Positions 19,256 through 26,767 of a stretch of 64,000 bases of DNA are shown one piece after another. The stretch's first letter is position 1, and each line of letters starts with the position of its first letter. Position numbers and translations under genes: made by a program. The notes under the pieces are model-generated. The model was not told where the DNA came from. It saw only the letters and a list, made by a program, of their open reading frames with translations, and ran no database searches. The stretch is from [Eubacterium] eligens ATCC 27750 (lineage in GTDB: Bacteria; Bacillota; Clostridia; Lachnospirales; Lachnospiraceae), in NCBI RefSeq assembly GCF_000146185.1, contig NC_012778.1, positions 1,867,001-1,931,000 on the forward strand, written 5' to 3'.

Positions 19256-19933
19256 TTATTCTTCCTCTTCTTTATCCTCATTAGTATCTTCTTCTGTTCC
19301 TGCTTCCTGTACTGATGGAACAGATTCCTTTTCAAGCTGTTTGAATATGCTTGAGAAAATATATGAATCAACATACAGAATCAATGGTATAGTCACAATA
19401 AATGCTGTGAAATAAAGACATGAAAAATATGTAAGCCCAACAGTAGCTATTAACATAATAATAGTCTGTGGAAGATGATGTACACTTATTATAAGAGCAT
19501 TTTTTAATGTCACTATTATATTATTGTCATATCTTGACAGCATTGAAAATGAATACAGCATAACTGCTGCCCATACCGCCATAACACCAACTACAACAAA
19601 TACAAATATAACGCCAGCCCGAGAGCCCTGTACAAATCCCCACTGGGCACTGGCTCTTAAATCAACAAAAAGAAGGAAACCAATTACAACATGTATAAGC
19701 TCTAATAAAAATCCCTGCGCGAAATTCATCTTGAATGATTTCCAGAAATCCTTATATACATAGCTTTCTTCATCCCTTACAAGCTTAATGCCAGAATAAA
19801 ATGCTGCTGTAAGCGCTGCTCCGATTGTAATAACCGGAACACAGAATAATACTGTAATAACTGCTAATATAATAAAATCTCCTGCTTTTGTAAGACCTTT
19901 AAATAATTTACCATCTAATCCAAATCCATTCAT
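19256..19933 (-). CDS. DUF624 (YesL-like) membrane protein
   Basis: A 225-residue protein with five or six TM helices and the DUF624/YesL N-terminal pattern (FKGLTKAGDFIILAVITVLFCVPVITIGAALTA split by short turns). The C-terminal 20 residues are strongly acidic (EEDTNEDKEEEE). DUF624 proteins usually accompany carbohydrate ABC transporters; here the gene instead leads the MBOAT/DHHW unit, which is uncommon. AAGGGG precedes the ATG. Function unknown. Confidence 0.85.
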   Translation of the reverse strand: MNGFGLDGKLFKGLTKAGDFIILAVITVLFCVPVITIGAALTAAFYSGIKLVRDEESYVYKDFWKSFKMNFAQGFLLELIHVVIGFLLFVDLRASAQWGFVQGSRAGVIFVFVVVGVMAVWAAVMLYSFSMLSRYDNNIIVTLKNALIISVHHLPQTIIMLIATVGLTYFSCLYFTAFIVTIPLILYVDSYIFSSIFKQLEKESVPSVQEAGTEEDTNEDKEEEE

Positions 19934-19966
19934 AATTATATACCCCTTTTTTGCTTAAACACTATG

Positions 19967-19994
19967 ATTATACAAAACCTTACATAAAAATCAA
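19967..19994 (-). promoter_or_regulatory. Promoter of the DUF624-MBOAT-DHHW unit
   Basis: On the minus strand TTGATT, a 16-nt spacer and TATAAT, about 34 nt upstream of the DUF624 ATG. Confidence 0.55.
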
Positions 19995-20098
19995 AGAAAA
20001 TTTCAAATATATTTCTTAAATGTTTATAAAAGCTGTTTTTTTGAGTTTATATATGTGTTAAACTGTATGCTATCTTACGATTAATTTAAGGAGAATTT

Positions 20099-20800
20099 AT
20101 GGCTAACAGCAACAACATACACGATGAAGTAAAGGAACAGCGTAAGAAGTTAAAAGATCTTACATTTTCCGGAAAGATTGAATACATCTGGAGCTACTAC
20201 AAAATTCCTATTATTGGCATTCTGCTTGCCATACTTTTTGCAGGTTCCCTTACTTATTCTATTATAAGAAACAATTATGACACTGTCTGTTTTATAGCGG
20301 TTCTGGACGGAAGAATAACCGGATATGATGATGATACGGACGCTCTTACTACAGGTCTTACAGATTATCTTGGTATTGACGGTAAAAAAGAACAGGTTGA
20401 TATATCATATACATTTTCACTTGTAGAAAAGGAAATGGATCAGGAAGCTGCTGTAACAGCCAACAGAATATATACCTATGCATCAACCAATACTCTTGAC
20501 GGGTATCTATCTGAAAAAGAATATATTGATTATTTCTGTACTGACCGTAATATATTCTTCTGGGATTTAAGAGACCTGTTCTCAACAGAAGAACTTAATG
20601 AACTTTCTGATTATATTATTTATTACACTAATTCATCAGGAGAATCATTTCCTATAGCTGTTGATATTTCTGAAGCCCCTGTTATCAAAGGCAGTGACCT
20701 TAATATGAAGCAGCCTTGTTACGGCATCATATCAACATCCAAGTATTCTGAGAATGCCGCCAACTTTATAAGATTTGTATTCAATATGGAAAAGCCTTGA
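20099..20800 (+). CDS. Hypothetical single-pass membrane protein
   Basis: A 233-residue protein with a basic amphipathic N-terminus (about 10-35), one TM helix at about 36-56 and an extracytoplasmic acidic domain rich in Asp, Tyr and Thr. No enzymatic motif was recognised. AAGGAG precedes the ATG with good spacing. It is divergent from the DUF624 operon and convergent with the GNAT gene only 2 nt away. Proteins of this layout occur next to DUF624 genes in related bacteria as far as I recall, but no function can be assigned. Confidence 0.7.
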   Translation: MANSNNIHDEVKEQRKKLKDLTFSGKIEYIWSYYKIPIIGILLAILFAGSLTYSIIRNNYDTVCFIAVLDGRITGYDDDTDALTTGLTDYLGIDGKKEQVDISYTFSLVEKEMDQEAAVTANRIYTYASTNTLDGYLSEKEYIDYFCTDRNIFFWDLRDLFSTEELNELSDYIIYYTNSSGESFPIAVDISEAPVIKGSDLNMKQPCYGIISTSKYSENAANFIRFVFNMEKP

Positions 20801-20802
20801 TA

Positions 20803-21501
20803 TCACAGAACTTTTCTATATATATTCATCCCGTCTGTATCGCCTGCATACAATGTGAAACCCAGTTTCAATGCAAGCTGTATGGACGGGATATTTGTTT
20901 TCACTGTGCATATGTATAATTCTTCTAAGCCTAACCTGTCCTTAGCAATATTCACTATATGGTTCATAACTTCCCATGCCACACGCTTTCCCTGCCAGCT
21001 TTTTTTCACAAGATACCCAAGCTCCTGAAAGTTCTGTCCATCTATGCTGCGGTTTTCAATGCCTGCCCTTGCCACAAGTTCACCTGTTTTCTTATCAAAC
21101 ACAAGCCACAGACCGTACCCGAAGAAGCCATACATATTCTCAATGTATTTTATTGTAAATGCTTTCTCATCCTCATATTCATATAATGGCTCAACATACG
21201 GGCAGTCTGAAAGTGTCTGATATAATTCGTATAAATGAGGTAAATCTCCCACTGTCATCTCCCGTATAATAAACCTCTCCGTTCTGGCAATTACAAGCGG
21301 CTCATTGTATTTTCTGGCACATACAAGTTTTAACAGGTCGTCATCAATATCTTCCTCATCATATACAACATATGAAGCTTTTCCAAGGTATGCTTCTCCA
21401 AGCCCTATATCAGGAATCTCCAGTGTTCCATCTGGTTTTAACATATCTTTGTCATTAATTATTATTTTTCTGCCTTCGCCCATATCAATACATTTTCTCA
21501 T
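20803..21501 (-). CDS. GNAT-family N-acetyltransferase with N-terminal extension
   Basis: A 232-residue protein. Residues about 73-232 are a GNAT domain of the RimJ/RimL-like type (RTERFIIREMTVGDLPHL; acetyl-CoA-binding region ELGYLVKKSWQGKRVAWEV; NIPSIQLALKLGFT). The first ~70 residues form an extra acidic domain of unknown role (IPDIGLGEAYLGKASYVVYDEED). Substrate unknown. Monocistronic by appearance. Confidence 0.85.
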   Translation of the reverse strand: MRKCIDMGEGRKIIINDKDMLKPDGTLEIPDIGLGEAYLGKASYVVYDEEDIDDDLLKLVCARKYNEPLVIARTERFIIREMTVGDLPHLYELYQTLSDCPYVEPLYEYEDEKAFTIKYIENMYGFFGYGLWLVFDKKTGELVARAGIENRSIDGQNFQELGYLVKKSWQGKRVAWEVMNHIVNIAKDRLGLEELYICTVKTNIPSIQLALKLGFTLYAGDTDGMNIYRKVL

Positions 21502-21629
21502 ATATGCCTCTTCATAATTGTTTCTAAAGTTTTAATTTGACTTTTTATACTGTAGTATTTAGAATTAATTACATCACATTTTGCTCATGCAGACAAGCGG
21601 GCAATTTAATGAATTTCAGGAGGAATAAT

Positions 21630-22148
21630 ATGGCTAATCCAATAGTTACATTTACAATGGAAAACGGCGATGTGATGAAAGCTGAGCTTTATCCGGAAAT
21701 CGCACCTACATCAGTTAATAATTTCGTTAATCTTGTTCAGAAGGGATTCTATGACGGACTTATATTTCACAGAGTAATCGCAGGTTTTATGATTCAGGGT
21801 GGTGACCCTGAAGGAACAGGTATGGGTGGTCCTGGCTACTCTATCAAGGGCGAATTCGCATCTAACGGATTTAAGAACGACTTAAAGCATACAAGAGGTG
21901 TTCTTTCAATGGCTCGTTCTATGAGACCTGATTCTGCAGGTTCACAGTTCTTTATCATGCACCAGAACGCTCCACATCTTGACGGAGATTACGCTGCTTT
22001 TGGTAAGCTTATCGAGGGTGAAGATGTTCTTGACAAGATTGCAGGCGTAGACACAGATTACAGCGACAGACCTAGAAAACCACAGGTTATGAAGACTGTT
22101 ACTGTTGAGACATTTGGCGAGGAATATCCAGAACCAGAGAAGTTATAA
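21630..22148 (+). CDS. Cyclophilin-type peptidyl-prolyl cis-trans isomerase
   Basis: Cytoplasmic prolyl isomerase of 172 residues. The cyclophilin core is complete: FHRVIAGFMIQGGDP with catalytic Arg, GSQFFIMHQNAPHLDGDYAAFGK. ATG 21630 is chosen because CAGGAGG lies 6 nt upstream; an upstream in-frame ATG gives an unrelated extension. Single gene with its own terminator. Confidence 0.96.
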   Translation: MANPIVTFTMENGDVMKAELYPEIAPTSVNNFVNLVQKGFYDGLIFHRVIAGFMIQGGDPEGTGMGGPGYSIKGEFASNGFKNDLKHTRGVLSMARSMRPDSAGSQFFIMHQNAPHLDGDYAAFGKLIEGEDVLDKIAGVDTDYSDRPRKPQVMKTVTVETFGEEYPEPEKL

Positions 22149-22170
22149 TTAAATTATATTAAACAAAATC

Positions 22171-22208
22171 GGCGGGTACATATCACAATTCTGTACCCGC
22201 CTTTATTA
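22171..22208. terminator. Terminator after cyclophilin gene
   Basis: Perfect 10-bp GC-rich stem (22171-22180 and 22192-22201), 11-nt loop, followed by TTTATTATT on the plus strand. It also stands just past the convergent TPM gene and may act in both directions. Confidence 0.8.
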
Positions 22209-22223
22209 TTATATGTTTATCAT

Positions 22224-22988
22224 CTAGAAATGTCCGCCGTAGCCACTGTTTCCACCGCCTCCGCCACTGCTGCTGCTGTTATTATTATGCTCGATATGTC
22301 TTGTAACAACTGTTGTATTAATAAACACATCTCTTCTGTCATTAACCTTGAAGTTATGATCTTTCGTATATTCTGTAGTACTTACAGTCATTCTTGCCTT
22401 GGCATTATGCATCATTGTAAGAACTGCAGCAACTGCAACTCCTAATGCAATAAGAAGCTTAATCCACATTTTATATGTAAGTTTCTTGACTATGCTTGTA
22501 GTCATACACATATTCATCTTTTTTACATATGTAGAAAATGCTTTATAATAATCTTTATCTGACAGATATCCTTCACATTTTTCTCCTATGTCATCAATTG
22601 TACTCTGTGAAACATCAGTTCCTGCCTTGCCCTGTGTATACATTCTGTCGGCTCTTGATTTCATATCAACACCATATATTACGGCATTCTGCGAATATCC
22701 GTTATCATCAAGAAACTGCTTAAGATAACTGTCCATCGTACTGCCATCATGTCCGATATTAGTTGTAATAATAACGATATCACATTCTGAATCCGCAGAC
22801 GCTTTCTTACACTGGCTCTTTAACTTACTTATCTCATCAGCAGTAAGAATTCCTGCATTGTCATATACATATTCCTTTGAAGAATCCGCATAGACATCAC
22901 TTTTCATGCTGAATAACACACCAACGCACATAATGCACGCCATAATTACGCTCATGAGAGCTTTCATTTTTCTACTAATCTTCATCAT
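22224..22988 (-). CDS. TPM-domain protein with glycine-rich tail
   Basis: A 254-residue exported/membrane protein: signal-like hydrophobic segment at 8-33, a TPM domain at about 35-165 (YVYDNAGILTADEISKL start, DIVIITTN core), a TM helix at about 177-195 and a cytoplasmic or exposed tail ending in a Ser/Gly-rich GGGGGNSGYGGHF-type segment. TPM domains occur in thylakoid Psb32/TLP18.3 and YgcG-like proteins. The start overlaps the stop of the zinc-ribbon gene by 4 nt (ATGA), so the pair is translationally coupled. Role probably membrane-protein quality or envelope maintenance; speculative. Confidence 0.85.
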   Translation of the reverse strand: MMKISRKMKALMSVIMACIMCVGVLFSMKSDVYADSSKEYVYDNAGILTADEISKLKSQCKKASADSECDIVIITTNIGHDGSTMDSYLKQFLDDNGYSQNAVIYGVDMKSRADRMYTQGKAGTDVSQSTIDDIGEKCEGYLSDKDYYKAFSTYVKKMNMCMTTSIVKKLTYKMWIKLLIALGVAVAAVLTMMHNAKARMTVSTTEYTKDHNFKVNDRRDVFINTTVVTRHIEHNNNSSSSGGGGGNSGYGGHF

Positions 22989-24010
22989 ATGAACAACAGC
23001 CCTCCAAACATCGTAATAATAAGTGTAACAAGGAATATTCCCGCTCCATAGCCAAATGCTTTCTTTCCGCTTATCGGTCTGTCAGCAACTATCTTTCCTG
23101 TCTGTCCGTTAAGCATGAACTGGAAATTCTTCTTGTTAAACCTGTAATTAAGTACCCATACCGGAAATAATGCATACTGGCTTCCTGTTGGACGCATTGT
23201 TATGTCATTGTGGATTATATTGACAGATGAATAACCGGTAATTGTTGACATTGCAATATCTGTTATATATTTGTCAGCTCTTCTTGTAGCTCTCTCCTGT
23301 ATCTGGTCTGCCGTATAATTATATCTTTCTGAAAGATATCCTGACAGATATGGCATTGAAAATGCAGTTAATTCGTTATAGTTAAATGGTTCCAGCTTAT
23401 CCATCGCATCATCAGGCATTTTCTCAGATGCATCAGCCGGAATCTTCTCAAACTTTGCAGATATATTTCTGAACACCTGAAAATGATCTGTGTATATATA
23501 CTCTGTATCACCTTTTCTTGTTGTCCTTACCCTTTCTGCATTAGCATGCATATCAGTCTGTGCCGAATAATCATACAGCCAGTAAGGTACATACAGTCCG
23601 CTTATTTTCTCAATTGTTGAATTTCTTGATAAAGCAGATGGTGTGAGCGGTCCTTTCTTACACCAGTTTTTGTAAATCTCTACTGCTTTATCCTTGTTAA
23701 TCTTAAATGGTATAATTGTTGATGGCTTGAATTCACCTTTAAGTCTGTCCTCCACAAGTGTCGGATTACCACAGAATGAACAAAATGTTGCCGATGTATA
23801 CTCATCTGCTACAAGCTCTGCACCACATGTATTACAATGGTACATCTTCATCTCTTTGTCATATTCCCCCTGTGTGCTGTTCTGTGAATATTTCTGTTCA
23901 TATTCCCGCACATCAATCTGCATTCCACATGACGGACAGCCTAATTTCTGTGTTGTACTGTCAAACTCCATAGCAGCACCGCACCCAGGACATTTGTAAA
24001 TTGTTGGCAT
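22985..24010 (-). CDS. Zinc-ribbon membrane protein paired with TPM protein
   Basis: A 341-residue protein with three CxxC-type clusters near the N-terminus (CPGCG at 8, CPSCG at 26, CNTCG at 59 and CSFCG at 77), i.e. two rubredoxin-like zinc ribbons, then a beta-rich domain (about 90-300) and two hydrophobic stretches at the C-terminus (about 318-341). This is the TFIIB-type zinc ribbon family that accompanies TPM-domain genes in Firmicutes. Function unknown; coupling to the TPM protein suggests a common complex. Confidence 0.8.
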   Translation of the reverse strand: MPTIYKCPGCGAAMEFDSTTQKLGCPSCGMQIDVREYEQKYSQNSTQGEYDKEMKMYHCNTCGAELVADEYTSATFCSFCGNPTLVEDRLKGEFKPSTIIPFKINKDKAVEIYKNWCKKGPLTPSALSRNSTIEKISGLYVPYWLYDYSAQTDMHANAERVRTTRKGDTEYIYTDHFQVFRNISAKFEKIPADASEKMPDDAMDKLEPFNYNELTAFSMPYLSGYLSERYNYTADQIQERATRRADKYITDIAMSTITGYSSVNIIHNDITMRPTGSQYALFPVWVLNYRFNKKNFQFMLNGQTGKIVADRPISGKKAFGYGAGIFLVTLIITMFGGLLFI

Positions 24011-24233
24011 ATTCCCCTCCTTAATCCACGCATGTTCATAAATTGTTCATATCTAATTCAATAAGATTTAACACTATGCACATTGTTTCTTCACTTTTGT
24101 TCAATATAATTCAATCATAAGAACAAGACATTTTCTACTATATGTTTTTCATAAATCGAGTTGTTAATGAACAGCTCTCCTCCCTCTTTCACCGTCTGCT
24201 TCTCCGGCAGACGGTGTTTTACTTTGCAGATTA
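24011..24233. other. Intergenic region with a GC-rich hairpin
   Basis: AT-rich spacer between two minus-strand genes. It holds a perfect 10-bp hairpin (24190-24199 with 24207-24216, 7-nt loop). T residues follow on the plus strand (GTTTTAC), but no plus-strand gene precedes it, so it most likely ends transcription of the small membrane protein gene inefficiently or marks a processing site. Confidence 0.45.
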
Positions 24234-24578
24234 TTATAACATAATGAACGAAACAACTATAAGAACAGCTCCAACTATCATTACAATCTGTCCTCTCTTC
24301 TTATCCTTTTTTAACTTCTCATTATCTCTTCTTGCCTTCTCGTCGTCAGGCATCATCTGTTCATCATATGTAATTCTTACATCTCTCATATCATAAAATA
24401 TATTAAAATTATGTTTAGCCGTAAAATATGTTGCAGCTCCTACAATAACAACAACCAGACCTATCAGAAACATCATAAATCCCATAAATGGCAATATACT
24501 ATTTCCAGCATAAGCTTCATTATTGTAAAAATCTACTTCAAGACTTATCTTGTTGATAAAAAATGATAAATAATCCAT
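24234..24578 (-). CDS. Hypothetical two-TM membrane protein
   Basis: A 114-residue protein with TM helices at about 28-50 and 96-114 separated by a strongly charged cytoplasmic stretch (DDEKARRDNEKLKKDKK). No family recognised. An AAAGGAGA site precedes the ATG. It lies upstream of, but 220 nt from, the zinc-ribbon gene. Confidence 0.65.
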   Translation of the reverse strand: MDYLSFFINKISLEVDFYNNEAYAGNSILPFMGFMMFLIGLVVVIVGAATYFTAKHNFNIFYDMRDVRITYDEQMMPDDEKARRDNEKLKKDKKRGQIVMIVGAVLIVVSFIML

Positions 24579-24671
24579 GCCAATCTCCTTTCCTAATTAA
24601 AATTCAATATACAAAATGCATTATACATCATATTTATTTATATTTATACATAAATATCAGTTAAATATTTC

Positions 24672-24700
24672 TTTTCATTTTTAATGATATGAGATATAAT
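24672..24700 (+). promoter_or_regulatory. Promoter of the aldolase-sortase unit
   Basis: TTTTCA (24672-24677), 17-nt spacer, TATAAT (24695-24700), 38 nt upstream of the aldolase ATG. Confidence 0.65.
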
Positions 24701-24738
24701 ATTGTCATGCAAAAATCGTGCAATGGAGGTAAAGAAAT

Positions 24739-25602
24739 ATGTTAGTTTCAGCAAAAGAAATGTTAGACAATGCTCTTGCCGGCAAATATGCTGTCGGTCA
24801 GTTCAACATCAATAACCTTGAATGGACTAAGTCTATTCTCCTTACTGCACAGGAGATGAATGCTCCTGTAATCCTTGGTGTATCTGAGGGCGCCGGTAAG
24901 TATATGACAGGTTTTGAGACTGTTGCAGCCATGGTTAAAGCTATGGACAAGTCTCTTGGAATCACTGTTCCTGTTGCTCTTCATCTTGACCACGGAACAT
25001 ACGAAGGATGCTACAAATGTATCAAAGCAGGCTTCACATCTATTATGTTTGATGGTTCTCACTATCCAATTGACGAAAATATCAAGAAAACAACAGAACT
25101 TGTTAATGTAGCACACAATCTTGGTCTTTCTATTGAAGCAGAAGTTGGTTCAATAGGTGGCGAGGAAGATGGTGTTATCGGAATGGGTGAATGTGCAGAC
25201 CCTGATGAATGTAAATCTATTGCTGATCTTGGCGTAGATATGCTTGCAGCAGGTATTGGTAACATTCATGGAAAGTATCCGGCTAACTGGCCAGGATTAA
25301 GCTTTGAAACACTTGCTGCAGTTAAGGAAAAGATTGGTGATATGCCATTAGTTCTTCACGGTGGTACAGGAATTCCAGCAGATATGATTCAGAAGGCTAT
25401 TTCTCTCGGTGTATCTAAGATTAATGTTAATACAGAATGCCAGCTTTCATTTGCTGATGCAACAAGAAAATATGTTGAAGCAGGCAAAGATCTTGAAGGA
25501 AAGGGCTTTGATCCTAGAAAACTTCTCGCTCCTGGATGTGAAGCTATTAAAGAAACTGTACGTGAGAAGATTAATCTTTTCGGTTCAGCTGGAAAAGCAT
25601 GA
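24739..25602 (+). CDS. fba: Class II fructose-1,6-bisphosphate aldolase
   Basis: Zinc-dependent glycolytic enzyme that splits fructose 1,6-bisphosphate into dihydroxyacetone phosphate and glyceraldehyde 3-phosphate. The 287-residue protein shows LHLDHG (zinc-binding His), SIMFDGSH, EAEVGSIGGEEDG, GNIHGKY and LVLHGGTGI followed by INVNTE. These are complete class II signatures. A strong GGAGG site and promoter precede it, as expected for a highly expressed gene; sortase follows 22 nt downstream. Confidence 0.96.
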   Translation: MLVSAKEMLDNALAGKYAVGQFNINNLEWTKSILLTAQEMNAPVILGVSEGAGKYMTGFETVAAMVKAMDKSLGITVPVALHLDHGTYEGCYKCIKAGFTSIMFDGSHYPIDENIKKTTELVNVAHNLGLSIEAEVGSIGGEEDGVIGMGECADPDECKSIADLGVDMLAAGIGNIHGKYPANWPGLSFETLAAVKEKIGDMPLVLHGGTGIPADMIQKAISLGVSKINVNTECQLSFADATRKYVEAGKDLEGKGFDPRKLLAPGCEAIKETVREKINLFGSAGKA

Positions 25603-25624
25603 TAAAAACTGATTGGAGATTATT

Positions 25625-26539
25625 ATGAGTGATATTAAAACAGAGGATAATGATGATTTTATTGTGTCCTCCTCTGATTTAGAAAAGGATGAAGCAGACA
25701 TCGCTTTTGAAGCGAAAGAAAAAAAGAAAAGAAAATCAAAAATTATAAGCCGTATAATACTTGTTGTTTCTGCATGTATATTTATATTTGCAGCATATAA
25801 TCTTATATCTATTCTTCTTGAATATAAGAAAGGAAATGATATTTATGACAACATAGGTGATACGGTTCTTGACGACACTCCTGTCAATATCAGCATAGGA
25901 GATGATGCGGAGATTACTATTCCATTTAAATATGATCATCAGGCACTGCTCGATATCAATTCTGATGGACTTGGTTTCTTATATATTCCTTCTCTTGATA
26001 CCAGATTACCTATCGCTCAGACTACTGACAATGATTTTTATCTTACACACACATTTGACAAAACATACAATAGTAACGGATGTGTATTTGAAGATTACCG
26101 AATAACTGATAAGCTTAATGCCAACCATATAATTCTTTATGGTCACAGCATGAATTCAGGTGCAATGTTTGGAACTCTCCACAAATACAAATCATCATAT
26201 TTTTATAATTATGATGGCAATGATGTATTCTATATTTACACAGAAGATATCATTAAAGAATATAAAATATTCACCGCATATGTAAGTGAACCAATCAGTG
26301 ATACATATACATTTAATTTTATAAGTCTTGATGGTCTGCGCTCATATGCTAACAGGATGAAAGCCTTATCTTTATATGATACCGGAGTTAATGTTGACAA
26401 AGCAACACAAGTGGTAACACTTTCGACCTGTACAAATAATGGTAAACAACGTTTTATCATTTCGGGAATGTATGTAGGTGAAACTACAATCGAAGATTTT
26501 GAGAAGTCTTCTGAAGGAACAACATCTGCCAATAATTAA
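25625..26539 (+). CDS. Class B sortase
   Basis: Cysteine transpeptidase that attaches proteins to the cell wall or links pilin-like subunits. The 304-residue protein has a charged cytoplasmic N-terminus, a TM helix at 41-64 and a sortase domain with H174 (LYGHSM), C269 (TLSTCTN) and R276. TLSTCT with the long H-C spacing indicates class B. ATG 25625 follows TTGGAGA with ideal spacing. It is transcribed with fba and no sorting-signal protein is encoded nearby, so its substrates must lie elsewhere. Confidence 0.93.
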   Translation: MSDIKTEDNDDFIVSSSDLEKDEADIAFEAKEKKKRKSKIISRIILVVSACIFIFAAYNLISILLEYKKGNDIYDNIGDTVLDDTPVNISIGDDAEITIPFKYDHQALLDINSDGLGFLYIPSLDTRLPIAQTTDNDFYLTHTFDKTYNSNGCVFEDYRITDKLNANHIILYGHSMNSGAMFGTLHKYKSSYFYNYDGNDVFYIYTEDIIKEYKIFTAYVSEPISDTYTFNFISLDGLRSYANRMKALSLYDTGVNVDKATQVVTLSTCTNNGKQRFIISGMYVGETTIEDFEKSSEGTTSANN

Positions 26540-26599
26540 AGATAACTAGCACAATATATGCTAATATACTTAATTAATATAATTTTTTTCAAAAAGAAC

Positions 26600-26628
26600 T
26601 TGCATTATTATGTAATATGAGTTATTTT
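26600..26628 (+). promoter_or_regulatory. Candidate glnN promoter
   Basis: TTGCAT (26600-26605), 17-nt spacer and TATTTT (26623-26628). Weak -10 element; a TATAAT at 26578-26583 lacks a matching -35. Either would place the leader hairpins in the transcript or just at its 5' end. Confidence 0.35.
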
Positions 26629-26635
26629 ATTTAAA

Positions 26636-26723
26636 GACAGCAAGCTGTCGCTAATTAAATAAGGTAGAACAAAGGCGTTCCATTTATATATTTGTATAAG
26701 TATATACTTGGGCGCCATTTTTT
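26636..26723 (+). promoter_or_regulatory. Attenuator-like leader of the glutamine synthetase gene
   Basis: Three elements in order: a short palindromic hairpin (GACAG-CAAG-CTGTC, ending at 26649), a 4-bp hairpin with hexaloop AAAGGC (26667-26680, arms GAAC/GTTC), and a long hairpin (GGCG from 26674 pairing with CGCC to 26716, plus CCA/TGG and TATATA/TATATA) followed by six T residues (26718-26723). The last is a plausible intrinsic terminator whose 5' arm overlaps the hexaloop hairpin, so the two exclude each other. The hexaloop with A at position 1 and G at position 4 matches the loop rule known for ANTAR-protein antitermination; the first hairpin does not clearly fit. Regulation of glnN by nitrogen status through this leader is an inference. 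Confidence 0.55.
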
Positions 26724-26767
26724 AGTTTTACTAATAAAAAGATAAGAAAAGGAAGGATGAGAAAGTT

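Noticed and set aside
26636..26723. T-box or classical riboswitch upstream of glnN
   Set aside because: AAGGTAGAAC... does not fit the T-box core (GGTGGNACCGCG), no specifier-loop domain is visible, and the known cyanobacterial glnA motif is not matched.
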